Of a stretch of 64,000 nucleotides of DNA, positions 38,079-47,515 are shown one piece after another. The notes below the pieces were generated by a model. That model saw only the letters and a list, made by a program, of their open reading frames with translations. It was not told the origin of the DNA and did no database searches. The stretch is taken from assembly GCF_003478445.1 (NCBI RefSeq), contig NZ_QUET01000009.1, positions 53,404 through 117,403 of the forward strand. The letters run 5' to 3'. How positions within the stretch are numbered: position 1 is the stretch's first letter; each line of letters starts with the position of its first letter. The stretch is from Roseburia sp. AM59-24XD (lineage in GTDB: Bacteria > Bacillota > Clostridia > Lachnospirales > Lachnospiraceae). The translations under genes were made by a program, and so were the position numbers.

Positions 38079-38477
38079 TTATCCGATCACAGCTCCATCG
38101 ATGTTCGTAAATACAGAATCTGAACTGTCACCGAGTGCTGTAACCACTGTGTTATTCTTGACATTGACGATAAACGCCATATTGTCAACCATTACCAAAG
38201 ACTCTCGAATTCCCTTTTCCCGTGCCTTTGTTGTACCACTTTCCAATCGCTCCATCTGCGTCTCCGACAAATTGATGTTGCGGTTTGCAAGCCGTTCATT
38301 GGCATGCTTGGAAAACTTCAGTCTGCCGGCATCCCGACTCTGTTCTGCCGTATCTAAAATCTTCTGAAAGGATACCTCACTGCCCGAGGAATTCTCTCTG
38401 CCTGTGGCTGTTTTTCTCTGCAGCAACTGTCCCGCCATCGCATCAATGGAGGAATAATTTTTATTCAGCTTTTGCAT
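38079..38477 (-). CDS. Flagellar operon protein, TIGR02530 family
   Basis: 132 residues from ATG at 38477 (AAGGAG site, 8-base spacing); an upstream in-frame GTG at 38486 overlaps that site. The core L-K-F-S-K-H-A-N-E-R-L-A-N-R-N-I-N-L and late A-F-I-V-N-V-K-N-N-T-V-V-T-A fit the TIGR02530 'flg operon' family found between flgD and flgE in Firmicutes. Precise role unknown; hook assembly by position. Confidence 0.85.
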   Translation of the reverse strand: MQKLNKNYSSIDAMAGQLLQRKTATGRENSSGSEVSFQKILDTAEQSRDAGRLKFSKHANERLANRNINLSETQMERLESGTTKAREKGIRESLVMVDNMAFIVNVKNNTVVTALGDSSDSVFTNIDGAVIG

Positions 38478-38495
38478 CACATCCACTCCTTTGCC

Positions 38496-39317
38496 TTAAG
38501 CCTGCTTGTTTTCTTCGCTGTTACCGGTTTTCTCACCTTTGGCAGCTCCCTCATTCTTTACAGTCTCTTCGCTTTCCACACTTCCCTTGATCGTCAGTGT
38601 GACACTCTGATAATCTACTGTCTTATTCTGATCATCAAAACCGATTCCAACGACATACTTGCCAGCCGGAAGATTTGCGAATGCACTCTTATGGATCGTC
38701 AGCACGCCATTCTTGTAACTCATCTTATCCGAGTTGATCTTGGTGGTTGTGCCATCTTCTGCCATCAAAGCCACCGCAACGCCGGTTGCCTCATATCCGT
38801 TTGATCCCATATTAATGCCTGTAATCTGAACATTCTGTGGATCATGATGCAGATATGTGATCTCCTGCTGCTTTACTGACGGAACATACTGTGATATCAG
38901 ATATGACTCGTCAATAACTTCAACAATGTCATCATAGGAATACATCTCACCGTTTACGGATACATACGGCTTTCCGTTCTCCATCTTGACATACTCAACC
39001 ATTCCCTGCACTTCATTTTCTGCGCCTGTATTGGATGTCTCAATGATACGTACCTGCTTGCCAACCAATGTGTACGCTGACGTGTTGGTTGCTGTGCTGT
39101 TTAAGTTCTGCATCTGTTCCAGAGATGAGAACTGTGCAAGCTGTGCCACATATTCTGTATTTGACTCAGGCTCCAGTGGATCCTGGTACTTCATCTGTGT
39201 TACAAGAAGCATCAGAAAATCATCCTTATCCAGTGCGGAGCCGGTTTTCTTCTCGGTTTCCTGTGAGGTTTCCGAAATGTTTACCTGTCCGTTATTGACC
39301 GGTGCAACTAAACTCAT
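38496..39317 (-). CDS. flgD: Hook cap protein FlgD
   Basis: 273 residues. D-F-L-M-L-L-V-T-Q-M-K-Y-Q-D-P-L-E-P and L-A-Q-F-S-S-L-E-Q-M-Q-N-L are the FlgD N-terminal signature; the C-terminus contains a beta-domain (about 150-250) and a charged tail. It scaffolds hook polymerisation and is exported by the fla apparatus. ATG after AAAGGAGG. Confidence 0.92.
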   Translation of the reverse strand: MSLVAPVNNGQVNISETSQETEKKTGSALDKDDFLMLLVTQMKYQDPLEPESNTEYVAQLAQFSSLEQMQNLNSTATNTSAYTLVGKQVRIIETSNTGAENEVQGMVEYVKMENGKPYVSVNGEMYSYDDIVEVIDESYLISQYVPSVKQQEITYLHHDPQNVQITGINMGSNGYEATGVAVALMAEDGTTTKINSDKMSYKNGVLTIHKSAFANLPAGKYVVGIGFDDQNKTVDYQSVTLTIKGSVESEETVKNEGAAKGEKTGNSEENKQA

Positions 39318-39342
39318 ATTTCCTCCTTTCCTGCAAACTGCA

Positions 39343-40863
39343 TTATGCTGTAAAATCTACAGTGGAACCACTCCCTACCGAAGTTCTTCCGGAAAGCGGC
39401 TCTTCCACGGTATCTGCCGTTTCTTCGTCTTCCGCCTCAAAATCAAAGCGGGCTCTCTTGCCATTGCCCTGATTGAACTCCTTCTGATCACCGGTATCTG
39501 CCTGACCACTTTGTGAAAATGTGAAATCCGATACGGATACCTCTACGGCATCCACTTTAAGATTCCTCTGCTCCAGATTCTCTCTAAGGGAAATGATCTG
39601 ACTCTCCAGTGCGGCTCTTGCCTCTTCGTTCTGTACGGTAAAGTTCGCCGTCATCACACCCTCACGACTGGTAACACTGACAAGCATTTTGCCAAGACGT
39701 TCCGGATTCAGCTGCATCTCCAATGTCGTCTGACCATCCTGCATAGAGGATTGAAGTTTCTCTACCACCTGATTGACGATATCGATCATCTGCTGCATAT
39801 TCACCGGTTCTGAAATCTGCTCTGCCTGATTGGCTGCCTGTACCATATTCTTCACAAAGTTCAGCATAGTGCCTTCCTGTTGTGAAATTGCCGGTGCACT
39901 ATCCTCACGATATGACGTCTGCGCTGCTGTCTGTTGATTCCACATACTTTCGTCTGCCGAAGCTCCCTGTGAACCGGACTCTGACATTGCATCCATCGTT
40001 CCGGCAGAAAACTCTTGTGCCGTCTTCGCAGCATCTGAAATCACAGAATCCGTTTCGTCTGCCTGAGACACAGTCTCATTGAACTGCTTCGGGAAAGTTC
40101 GTGTATCCTGTACATCTTCTGCCAATCCGCCCTGTAAAGCATTTGTCAGCACGACCTCTTCCGACGTCTGCCCCTGCGCCAGCAAAGAATCCGAAATTTC
40201 AGATTCTTCCACCGCATCCGACTGTGCCGTAAGCTGATCCATGATCTGCTGTAACAATTCGTCCACAGACAGATCCGATGCTGCATCCGCAGTATCAAGA
40301 CCGATCAGAGTGTTCCAGTCAATATCTGATAGTGCATCTGTGAGCTGTGTAAACTGATCCATAAGCGTTTCACTGGTAAGCAGCTCTGTCATATCCGTAC
40401 CTCCTCCGGCAAGTACAACAAACTGCTGCAGCACCTCCGGCTGTAAAAGCTGTATGGCTGTAATTCCCATCGCTGCCATCGTCTGTGTGAATGTATCCTC
40501 ATCCATGTTCATCACATCTTTTACGACACTTTCAATCTCCTTTTGAACCTTGGCAAAATCCTGTGCGGAAAATGTCTTATTCTGATCTGCAACTGTGCTT
40601 TGTCCGGCATTTTGAACATTCTGGCTCGTTGTATCAGAAGTGGTAAACGCATCGTCACTGCGGACTGCTTTCCGGTTCTGTCTGACACCTGAGGTTCTGC
40701 CGATATTATCCATCACAGAAGCTGTACTTTTAAAACTGTCGTCCCCCTGCGTCCCGGCCATAAATGATCCAAAACTTTCCGTAATCTTCTTAGAAGGCTC
40801 TGCTGTCCGGACTTTTGCTGCTGTCATCCCGTTATCCGGCATGATTGCATTTACGCTCTGCAT
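39343..40863 (-). CDS. fliK: Hook-length control protein FliK
   Basis: 506 residues. A long, low-complexity, Gln/Ser/Asp/Thr-rich N-terminal region acts as the molecular ruler in the family. The C-terminal Flg_hook domain (about 380-455) has L-E-M-Q-L-N-P-E-R-L-G-K-M-L-V-S-V and R-A-A-L-E-S-Q-I-I-S-L-R-E-N-L. It interacts with FlhB to switch export specificity. ATG behind GAAAGGAGGTGA. Confidence 0.9.
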   Translation of the reverse strand: MQSVNAIMPDNGMTAAKVRTAEPSKKITESFGSFMAGTQGDDSFKSTASVMDNIGRTSGVRQNRKAVRSDDAFTTSDTTSQNVQNAGQSTVADQNKTFSAQDFAKVQKEIESVVKDVMNMDEDTFTQTMAAMGITAIQLLQPEVLQQFVVLAGGGTDMTELLTSETLMDQFTQLTDALSDIDWNTLIGLDTADAASDLSVDELLQQIMDQLTAQSDAVEESEISDSLLAQGQTSEEVVLTNALQGGLAEDVQDTRTFPKQFNETVSQADETDSVISDAAKTAQEFSAGTMDAMSESGSQGASADESMWNQQTAAQTSYREDSAPAISQQEGTMLNFVKNMVQAANQAEQISEPVNMQQMIDIVNQVVEKLQSSMQDGQTTLEMQLNPERLGKMLVSVTSREGVMTANFTVQNEEARAALESQIISLRENLEQRNLKVDAVEVSVSDFTFSQSGQADTGDQKEFNQGNGKRARFDFEAEDEETADTVEEPLSGRTSVGSGSTVDFTA

Positions 40864-40921
40864 TCTTTCACCTCCTTTCTGTCGTGTCTTTATCTATGTC
40901 AACGGATTACTCCGAGGACAA

Positions 40922-41668
40922 CTAATTCACTGCCGAAATCTTTTTGGTGATCTGTGCGGCATACGCACTGTCCATCTGCTCTAAAATTGCTGCAGCTTTC
41001 TTCTCCTGCATGTTCTGCAGAATATCACACACAAGATCCAGATCCTCTGACATTTCTGACAAACGGACAGCTGCCGCTGCCGCATCCATATTGGCATAAT
41101 AGGTTCCAAGCGTTTCTGCTTTCTTGGTATACTGCTGCTTCTTGATCACCTGACGATATATCTTCTCGGCATTATCAGGCTGGATCTGCTCATAATACTG
41201 CTGATATTCAGAGATATCCGGTGCCTTGTCGTTAAAAACAACCTTTTCGTCAAATTCCTGTACCCGCTTATTAAAGGAGTCTTCGGAATCCTTATATTTC
41301 TGGAGCTTCTTAACCTGTGCTTCCAGATCTGCTATGTAATCTGCATTGGCATTTGTTGTTCCGTTTTCAGAAGCAAGCTGGCTTTCCAGCTCCTTGATCC
41401 GGGCATTGGCAGACTTTAATGTATTATACTCATAGTTGCCTTGCCGTGCCTGCTCCTCCTCGGATGGTGTCGGCAAAATGCGGTTTACAACCGGCACATC
41501 CTTCAATGCCGGATATAACACCTTGCTTCCGATGCCGCCGACATCAAACTTAATCAGGCATGCAAAAATGATCAGCCATATGGCAACGATCGCAAGAGCG
41601 ATCAGAACAGTAACAACTCTGCTCCCGCCTTTTTCTCTTTCTAACATATTATCGTCATTTTTTGCCAT
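40922..41668 (-). CDS. ylxF: YlxF/MotE-like membrane coiled-coil protein
   Basis: 248 residues. An N-terminal transmembrane helix (about 21-42), a coiled coil (about 90-135), and a C-terminal MgtE-N-like helical domain (L-S-E-M-S-E-D-L-D-L-V-C-D-I-L-Q-N-M, A-A-A-I-L-E-Q-M-D). Position between fliJ and fliK matches ylxF of B. subtilis; MotE in other bacteria is a stator-gating chaperone-like protein, so a basal-body or stator role is inferred. Confidence 0.82.
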   Translation of the reverse strand: MAKNDDNMLEREKGGSRVVTVLIALAIVAIWLIIFACLIKFDVGGIGSKVLYPALKDVPVVNRILPTPSEEEQARQGNYEYNTLKSANARIKELESQLASENGTTNANADYIADLEAQVKKLQKYKDSEDSFNKRVQEFDEKVVFNDKAPDISEYQQYYEQIQPDNAEKIYRQVIKKQQYTKKAETLGTYYANMDAAAAAVRLSEMSEDLDLVCDILQNMQEKKAAAILEQMDSAYAAQITKKISAVN

Positions 41669-41673
41669 TATAC

Positions 41674-42129
41674 TTACCCCTCTCTGTCCGCTTTCCTGCC
41701 AAACCGGAAGCTGACCAGTTCGTTGATTTCTTTCTGTTCTTCCGCATTCTGTTCCTTTTTGAACTCTTCAAATGCGTTTTCTTTAAGTTTCTCGTAGGTT
41801 TTGCGTTCCTTCATCGCTTCATTCAGTTTTTCTCTTGCCTGATCCACCTGCCTCTGCTGATTGATCACGGCAATTTTCTGAAGATTAATATTATATTTGA
41901 TATTCTCTACTGCATCCTCCAGTTGACGTATCCGCAGCAGTTCAAGCACTGCGCTCACCTGTTCCTTAAGCTGTGTCTGCTTCTGTTCCTTATACCGGAT
42001 CAGATCATCCAGCTTCTGCTGTTCCTGATGCAGTCTTGCCATCTGCACAGCATATTCCGCCCTCGCCTGATCCTCCAACTTACACTTGATCTGCAGAATG
42101 CTTTCCATAGAAAATACAAAACGCGCCAT
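41674..42129 (-). CDS. fliJ: Flagellar export chaperone FliJ
   Basis: 151 residues, nearly all alpha-helical coiled coil rich in Gln, Glu and Lys, beginning M-A-R-F-V-F-S-M-E-S-I-L-Q-I-K. FliJ is the central stalk of the FliI ATPase ring. The gene follows fliI at 6 bases, with its ribosome binding site inside the end of fliI. Confidence 0.9.
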   Translation of the reverse strand: MARFVFSMESILQIKCKLEDQARAEYAVQMARLHQEQQKLDDLIRYKEQKQTQLKEQVSAVLELLRIRQLEDAVENIKYNINLQKIAVINQQRQVDQAREKLNEAMKERKTYEKLKENAFEEFKKEQNAEEQKEINELVSFRFGRKADREG

Positions 42130-42135
42130 GTATTA

Positions 42136-43452
42136 TCATCCTTCCTCCGGAAACAGTTCTTCCAGCCGTCTGATGCTCTCCTCAAAGCTGATCTTCTCAT
42201 ATACATCCTGCTGCAAAAATTCATTTACCGCATCAATCTTAGATAATGCATAGTCGATCGACGGATTTGAGCCTGCCTTATAGGCTCCGATGTTGACAAG
42301 ATCCTCCGCCTCAGAGTAGGTCGCCAGGACATTTTTGAGCTGGCCGGATGCCTTTTTGTGCTTGCTATCCACGATACTGCTCATAACACGGGAAATACTC
42401 TGCAGCACATCGATCGCCGGATAATGGTTCTTCTGTGCGATCTTGCGGTCAAGAACAATATGACCGTCCAGAATACTTCTCGCTGTATCGGCGATCGGTT
42501 CGTTGAAATCGTCCCCGTCAACAAGCACAGTGTAAAGTCCTGTGATCGACCCCTTATCCGAACGCCCGGCTCTCTCTAAAAGCTGCGGCATCTCACCGTA
42601 AACACTCGGTGGATACCCTCTTGACACCGGCGGTTCGCCGGATGCCAGTCCAATCTCTCTTTGTGCCATCGAAAATCGTGTCAGCGAATCCATCATCAAA
42701 AGCACATCTCTGCCCTGATCCCGGAAATATTCTGCCACGGCTGTTGCCGTCATGGCAGCCTTCTTACGGATCAATGCCGGTTTGTCGGAGGTTGCCACGA
42801 TCACCACTGACCGTTTCATGCCCTCCGGTCCAAGATCTCTTTCAATGAACTCCCGCACCTCACGGCCTCGCTCGCCGATCAGGGCGATCACGTTGATGTC
42901 TGCCTTGGTGTTACGTGCAAACATACCCATCAGGGTACTCTTACCGACACCACTTCCCGCAAAGATACCGATACGCTGTCCCTTTCCAACCGTAATCAGA
43001 CCATCGACAGCCTTCACACCAAGCGGAAGCACTGTATCGATCAACTCTCTGGTCAGGGGATCCGGCGGCTCTGCCTGTACGGAATAACCACAGGTACAGT
43101 TAAGTCCGGATCCGTCGATCGGATTTCCCAGACCGTCAAGAACCTTCCCTAAAAGTTCATCTCCTACCATAACCTTTAGCGGCGCTCCGGTATTCTCCAC
43201 ACGGCTTCCCAGACCAACACCTGTCGTCTGGTCATAGGGCATCAGAAGCACCCTGTCGTCACGAAAGCCAACTACCTCTGCATTGATCACCTGATTATGA
43301 TCCTTTGTAATAATATGGCAAAGATCGTTAAGCTTTGCCGATGGTCCGATAGACTCTACGGTCAGCCCCACAACCTTTGCCACTTTTCCAAGTTTCTTTT
43401 CGTAGGACTGGTTCAATAAAATATTATATTTGGATAAATCAATATCAACCAT
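42136..43452 (-). CDS. fliI: Flagellum-specific ATPase FliI
   Basis: 438 residues. Walker A G-I-F-A-G-S-G-V-G-K-S-T-L-M-G (about 163), A-L-I-G-E-R-G-R-E-V-R-E-F, Walker B V-L-L-M-M-D-S-L-T-R-F and the S-G-E-P-P-V-S-R-G-Y-P-P-S-V segment. Related to F1-ATPase beta; it energises unfolding and export of flagellar substrates with FliH and FliJ. Confidence 0.95.
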   Translation of the reverse strand: MVDIDLSKYNILLNQSYEKKLGKVAKVVGLTVESIGPSAKLNDLCHIITKDHNQVINAEVVGFRDDRVLLMPYDQTTGVGLGSRVENTGAPLKVMVGDELLGKVLDGLGNPIDGSGLNCTCGYSVQAEPPDPLTRELIDTVLPLGVKAVDGLITVGKGQRIGIFAGSGVGKSTLMGMFARNTKADINVIALIGERGREVREFIERDLGPEGMKRSVVIVATSDKPALIRKKAAMTATAVAEYFRDQGRDVLLMMDSLTRFSMAQREIGLASGEPPVSRGYPPSVYGEMPQLLERAGRSDKGSITGLYTVLVDGDDFNEPIADTARSILDGHIVLDRKIAQKNHYPAIDVLQSISRVMSSIVDSKHKKASGQLKNVLATYSEAEDLVNIGAYKAGSNPSIDYALSKIDAVNEFLQQDVYEKISFEESIRRLEELFPEEG

Positions 43453-43476
43453 CCTTATTCCTCCAGTCGCTTTCCT

Positions 43477-44295
43477 CTACATGATCGTCAGCATACGGAT
43501 CTGATCCTTCAGATTCTGGAGCTGCACATCCAGACTGCAGTCGATGATCCTCTGATCCGTCTCAATAATGCACTGGTTCTCCTGCAGACTGTCATCCTCT
43601 GTAATATCAAAATCCACCTCTCCTGAAACACAGGATCTAAGCTGCTCCTTCTGTGCGGATACCGTCAGCATGTCCGGCTTGGAAACACGCAGTGTCACGG
43701 ATTTTGTTTTCTCAAGCTGATTGAGTGCCTGATGGATCAGATAAACGATCACGTCCTTTTTATCTTCACAGAGTACACCGGTAATCTTCTCGATCAAAGC
43801 CCCCATCAGTTCTGCATATTTCGGTTCCAGTGCCTCTTCCTGTTCTTTTAATTTCTGCTGCTGTTGTTCAAACTGCTCCTGCTGTCTGAGTGCTTCCTCC
43901 TGTAAGTGCTTAAGCGCCTCTGCCTGCCCCTGCTCAAAGCCGGCATTACGACCTTCCTCCTGTGCCTGCTGACGGATCTCATCTGCCTGCTCTCTCGCAT
44001 TCTGAAGGATCTCCTCCGCCTGCGCTCTTGCGTCCGCCAGCATGCTTTCCATCTCCAGAGAGGTCTCCTCCTGAACACGTGCACGCTCCTCTTCACGGAC
44101 ATCCTCCATATTAAGGACATTCATTCCCTGCTGAAATTCTCCGACCGGTTCCGTTTCTTCCGGATCATTCACCGAAGAAGCCTCAACCTGCTGCAACAGC
44201 TCCGGTGCAAACTGTACGACATGATCATCGGAGTTGATCACACGTGTATCGTCCTGATCCATCTGAAAATAAACAGATTTAATCAAATTAGACAA
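43477..44295 (-). CDS. fliH: Flagellar assembly protein FliH
   Basis: 272 residues from TTG at 44295, reading M-S-N-L-I-K-S-V-Y-F, with GGAGGTGA just upstream and an 8-base overlap with the true end of fliG. A long Glu/Gln/Ala coiled coil (about 80-180) leads to a C-terminal FliH/HrpE domain. FliH regulates FliI and docks it to the C-ring. In this sequence the frame is continuous with fliG only because of a base loss in fliG; it is a separate gene. Confidence 0.88.
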   Translation of the reverse strand: MSNLIKSVYFQMDQDDTRVINSDDHVVQFAPELLQQVEASSVNDPEETEPVGEFQQGMNVLNMEDVREEERARVQEETSLEMESMLADARAQAEEILQNAREQADEIRQQAQEEGRNAGFEQGQAEALKHLQEEALRQQEQFEQQQQKLKEQEEALEPKYAELMGALIEKITGVLCEDKKDVIVYLIHQALNQLEKTKSVTLRVSKPDMLTVSAQKEQLRSCVSGEVDFDITEDDSLQENQCIIETDQRIIDCSLDVQLQNLKDQIRMLTIM

Positions 44296-45297
44296 CGATC
44301 TCGTCACCTCCACCTCTGGAAATGATGATCTCCCCGGAATCTCCAGCTTTCGGATAATATTTACAATCTTCTGCTGAGCCTCCTCAACATCCTTCATACG
44401 AACAGGTCCCATAAACTCCATGTCTTCCTTGATCATTGTAGCAAGACGCTTTGACAGGTTGCCAAAGATCAGGTTCTGAACCTCCTCGTTTGATCCCTTC
44501 AGTGCAACGGCAAGCTCGTTATTGTCAACCTCACGAAGCACACGCTGTACGGAACGGTCGTCCAGAGACAGAATATCCTCGAACACAAACATTTTCTTGC
44601 GGATCTCGTCGGCAAGCTCCGGATCCTCGATCTCCATACTCTCCATAATATGCTTCTCGGTTCCGCGGTCTACAGTATTCAAAATATCGACAATGGCATC
44701 CACGCCACCCACGATCGTGTAATCCTGATTAACCAGTGAGGCAAGCTTCTGTTCGAGCACCTTCTCCACTTCCTTGATCACATCCGGCGATGTACGATCC
44801 ATCTGCGCAATACGTTTTGCAACATCTGTCTGCTTATCCGGCGATAATGCCGAAATGATCACGGATGCCTGTGCTGAGGACAGATAAGACAGGATCAATG
44901 CGATCGTCTGCGGATGCTCGTCCTGAATAAAGTTTAAAAGCTGGCTGGCATCTGTTTTGCGTACAAACTCAAATGGACGCACCTGCAGGGAGGCTGTCAG
45001 CTTGCCGATAACATCCCTTGCTCTCTCGGCTCCAAGTGCCTTCTCCAGAAGATCCTTCGCATAGCCGATACCACCCTCAGCGATATACTGCTGTGCCAGA
45101 CATACCTCATAAAACTCATCCATAACCTTATCCTTCACAGCCGGGGAAACACTTCTTGTATTAGCGATCTCCAGTGTGATCTGTTCTATTTCGTCTTCCT
45201 TCAAATGCTTAAATACAGATGATGATTTGTCCGGTCCCAGTGCGATCAAAAGGATCGCTGCTTTCTGGATTCCTGATATTTCCTCTGATTTTGCCAT
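44288..45297 (-). CDS. fliG: Flagellar motor switch protein FliG, frame broken near its C-terminus by an apparent 1-base deletion
   Basis: 336 residues when corrected, from ATG at 45297 (GGAGGGTGAA site), MAKSEEISGIQKAAILLIAL. The middle domain (H-P-Q-T-I-A-L-I-L-S-Y-L) and C-terminal torque domain (V-F-E-D-I-L-S-L-D-D-R-S-V-Q-R-V-L-R-E-V) are intact. Near 44342 GGAAGATTCC reads GGAGATTCC. In the other frame the sequence gives D-S-G-E-I-I-I-S-R-G-G-G-D-E-I-V-V and a stop at 44288, the canonical FliG C-terminus. FliG couples stator motion to rotor rotation. Confidence 0.95.
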
Positions 45298-45381
45298 TTC
45301 ACCCTCCATCTCTGCCCTGACGGCAGCTTTTGTCATCACCGTCTGTCTTATACGGCAGGCAGTGTTCTTTCCTCTTTCCGT

Positions 45382-45440
45382 GCGAAATCTATGATTTCGC
45401 TGTTTATAGCGGATAAAGGAATTGCATCTGCAATTCCTTT
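45382..45440. repeat. Two strong hairpins in the fliF-fliG gap
   Basis: GCGAAATC-TAT-GATTTCGC (45382-45400) and AAAGGAATTGCA-TC-TGCAATTCCTTT (45415-45440, 12 perfect pairs) in a 156-base gap. The second would end transcripts or protect mRNA but is followed by only AATATTCC on the plus strand and ATCCGC on the minus strand, so it is not a clear terminator. The first shares a core with 6543-6561. Confidence 0.7.
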
Positions 45441-45453
45441 AATATTCCTGTCA

Positions 45454-47076
45454 TTATTCCCAGTCATCTGAGATCCAGTTACGCAAAAGCTGCGCCACCG
45501 CTTCCGGATTTTCATCGACAAACTTCTCGATCATCTTTCTTGTCTCAGACTTATCACTGAACTCAATATCCTCCAGTGACTGGTTCTCTTTGGTTGTCGC
45601 AAGAAGCTGCTCCACAGAAAGCTCAGGCTCCTCGTCCGTAACTGCAACCGGTGCGGTTCCGCGGACAACCACAAAGATCAGCAGTGCAATGATCAGTACC
45701 GCAAGTATGATCATCAGATAATCGGAGATACTGTGTCCTTTGGATGTCTTCTGAACAAACTTCGGAACCTCATATCCGACAACCGTGATCGAGTTTGCAG
45801 CCACACCGGACGCACTTGCCAACAGCTGGATCTCACTGTTTGGAACCGTAAAGGTGTTGGTGGTATTATTCTGTGCCATAAACTCATCAAAGGTCATGTT
45901 GTCCAGAGTACCATCCTTCTCAAGCTGTGCCTCGTCATACACAATATAGCGTGTCACAACAATACCAAGAGAAGACTTGTCTAACTCAATTGCCGGTTTC
46001 TCCTGCTTGATATTCTCGATCGTCTCATCGGTCAGAAGACCGGTCAGCTTCTCATATTCCTGCGAGGAGCTGTTGGAGTTGCCATCATTGATCACATAAT
46101 CCGTCTCATCGTTATCATTGGAATCGGTTCCCGGAATACCACTTACCGTACCGGAAGATCCCTCATTTTTAGAATGAATATAGTTGGTTGGATAGCCATA
46201 ATCCCTGCCGTCTGCCACACTATAGGTCTTGGTCAGACGTTCGATCTTATCCATATTGAACTGGATGCCCTGTGTTCCCACCTGCACATCATCATAGCCA
46301 CAACGTACAAGCAGATCGACCAGATTGGAAGCGATCGTATTACGCAGACGTTCACAGTATTCCGTAGAACCACCTGTCAGATCACCGCCCAACCCGTCAC
46401 TTGTAAATCCGTTATAAAGGCACTTGCCGTTGTAATCATTGATGATCACATGATCTACGTCCGTTCCTACCGCATTGGCAAGCCAATAAGCTAGATTCTG
46501 CGCCACATCCGAAGTAAGCTGCTTCTCATTTTTTTCATTAACCTGAACCATTGCAGTCACTGATGTGACATTTTCCTCGTCCAGAATGCTGTAGGAGCTT
46601 TCCGGAACATCAATAAACACCTTGGCATCATCAATAAACGAGTACTGAACCATACTCGCCTTCAGCTCGCTCTGTAATGCCAGAACTCTCTTCTGGCTCT
46701 TCTCACTCTCCGTGGTCGAGATACTGTTATCAAACGCCTTATCCCAGGTATATCCCTTGTCTGTGAGATTATTATCACTCATGCAGTAAAACGCCTTTGT
46801 CATATCCTCATCATGAACATAAAGCGTCAGACCATCCTTCGAACTCTTGTTTGCAATACCCTCATCGTCCAATGCCTTCACCATGCTGGAGGCATCCTCC
46901 AGATTGCCAAACTGCTGAAATCTGCTCCAGGTCGGTCTTGATATCAGATACGTCATCACACCGATCAGAACAAGAACCACACAGATCACTGCAATGATGA
47001 TCGTTTTCTGTCTGCTCGAATATCTATTCCAAAATTCCACAAGCTTTGCCGGAATTTCCTGTACTCTTTCCTTCAT
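45454..47076 (-). CDS. fliF: Flagellar MS-ring protein FliF
   Basis: 540 residues. Two transmembrane helices, near the N-terminus (about 26-46) and C-terminus (about 445-466), bracket the YscJ/FliF ring-building domains (R-V-L-A-L-Q-S-E-L and V-F-I-D-V-P-E-S). The C-terminal tail (R-K-M-I-E-K-F-V-D-E-N-P-E-A-V-A-Q-L-L-R-N-W) binds FliG. The MS ring is the first part of the basal body. Confidence 0.95.
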   Translation of the reverse strand: MKERVQEIPAKLVEFWNRYSSRQKTIIIAVICVVLVLIGVMTYLISRPTWSRFQQFGNLEDASSMVKALDDEGIANKSSKDGLTLYVHDEDMTKAFYCMSDNNLTDKGYTWDKAFDNSISTTESEKSQKRVLALQSELKASMVQYSFIDDAKVFIDVPESSYSILDEENVTSVTAMVQVNEKNEKQLTSDVAQNLAYWLANAVGTDVDHVIINDYNGKCLYNGFTSDGLGGDLTGGSTEYCERLRNTIASNLVDLLVRCGYDDVQVGTQGIQFNMDKIERLTKTYSVADGRDYGYPTNYIHSKNEGSSGTVSGIPGTDSNDNDETDYVINDGNSNSSSQEYEKLTGLLTDETIENIKQEKPAIELDKSSLGIVVTRYIVYDEAQLEKDGTLDNMTFDEFMAQNNTTNTFTVPNSEIQLLASASGVAANSITVVGYEVPKFVQKTSKGHSISDYLMIILAVLIIALLIFVVVRGTAPVAVTDEEPELSVEQLLATTKENQSLEDIEFSDKSETRKMIEKFVDENPEAVAQLLRNWISDDWE

Positions 47077-47156
47077 AATACTACTCTCCTAATCTTTGTC
47101 TGTCTCCCGAACCTGATAATCTTACCCTGCCCTGCGGTGCATCATACAGCTGCACG

Positions 47157-47489
47157 TTAGAACTGCAGATTCATCAGCTCTCTGTACCCCGACATGAAGG
47201 AGTCTCTCACAGCAACAACATACTGCAACGAAATATTGGCTTTCTGCTGCGCGATCTGAAGGTCATGGATGCTCTCTGTCTCGCCCATGGAGTATTTCAT
47301 TTCCTCGACCTCTGCCGCATTGCTGTAGTCGTTTGCATCACTGATCATGTTGGCTGCCGAATTAAATACCGCCTCAAAAGCACCGTTTCTCTTTACGCTT
47401 CCTGTCGAAGTATCATCCAGGGAAGACGAGAGCTCCGGCACTTTAAATGCATTGATCAGATCCACATTTGATAGTGCTGATAATTCCAT
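47157..47489 (-). CDS. fliE: Flagellar hook-basal body protein FliE
   Basis: 110 residues. The C-terminal half, S-I-H-D-L-Q-I-A-Q-Q-K-A-N-I-S-L-Q-Y and R-D-S-F-M-S-G-Y-R-E-L-M-N-L, is the FliE signature. It links the MS ring to the rod. Small ATG-proximal GGAGAG site. Confidence 0.9.
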   Translation of the reverse strand: MELSALSNVDLINAFKVPELSSSLDDTSTGSVKRNGAFEAVFNSAANMISDANDYSNAAEVEEMKYSMGETESIHDLQIAQQKANISLQYVVAVRDSFMSGYRELMNLQF

Positions 47490-47515
47490 ATATACTCTCC
47501 ATTCTTATGCAAATA

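Noticed and set aside
43477..45339. A 620-residue FliG-FliH fusion protein
   Set aside because: The alternate frame contains the canonical FliG C-terminus and stop, and FliH has its own start and ribosome binding site; a one-base loss explains the joined frame.
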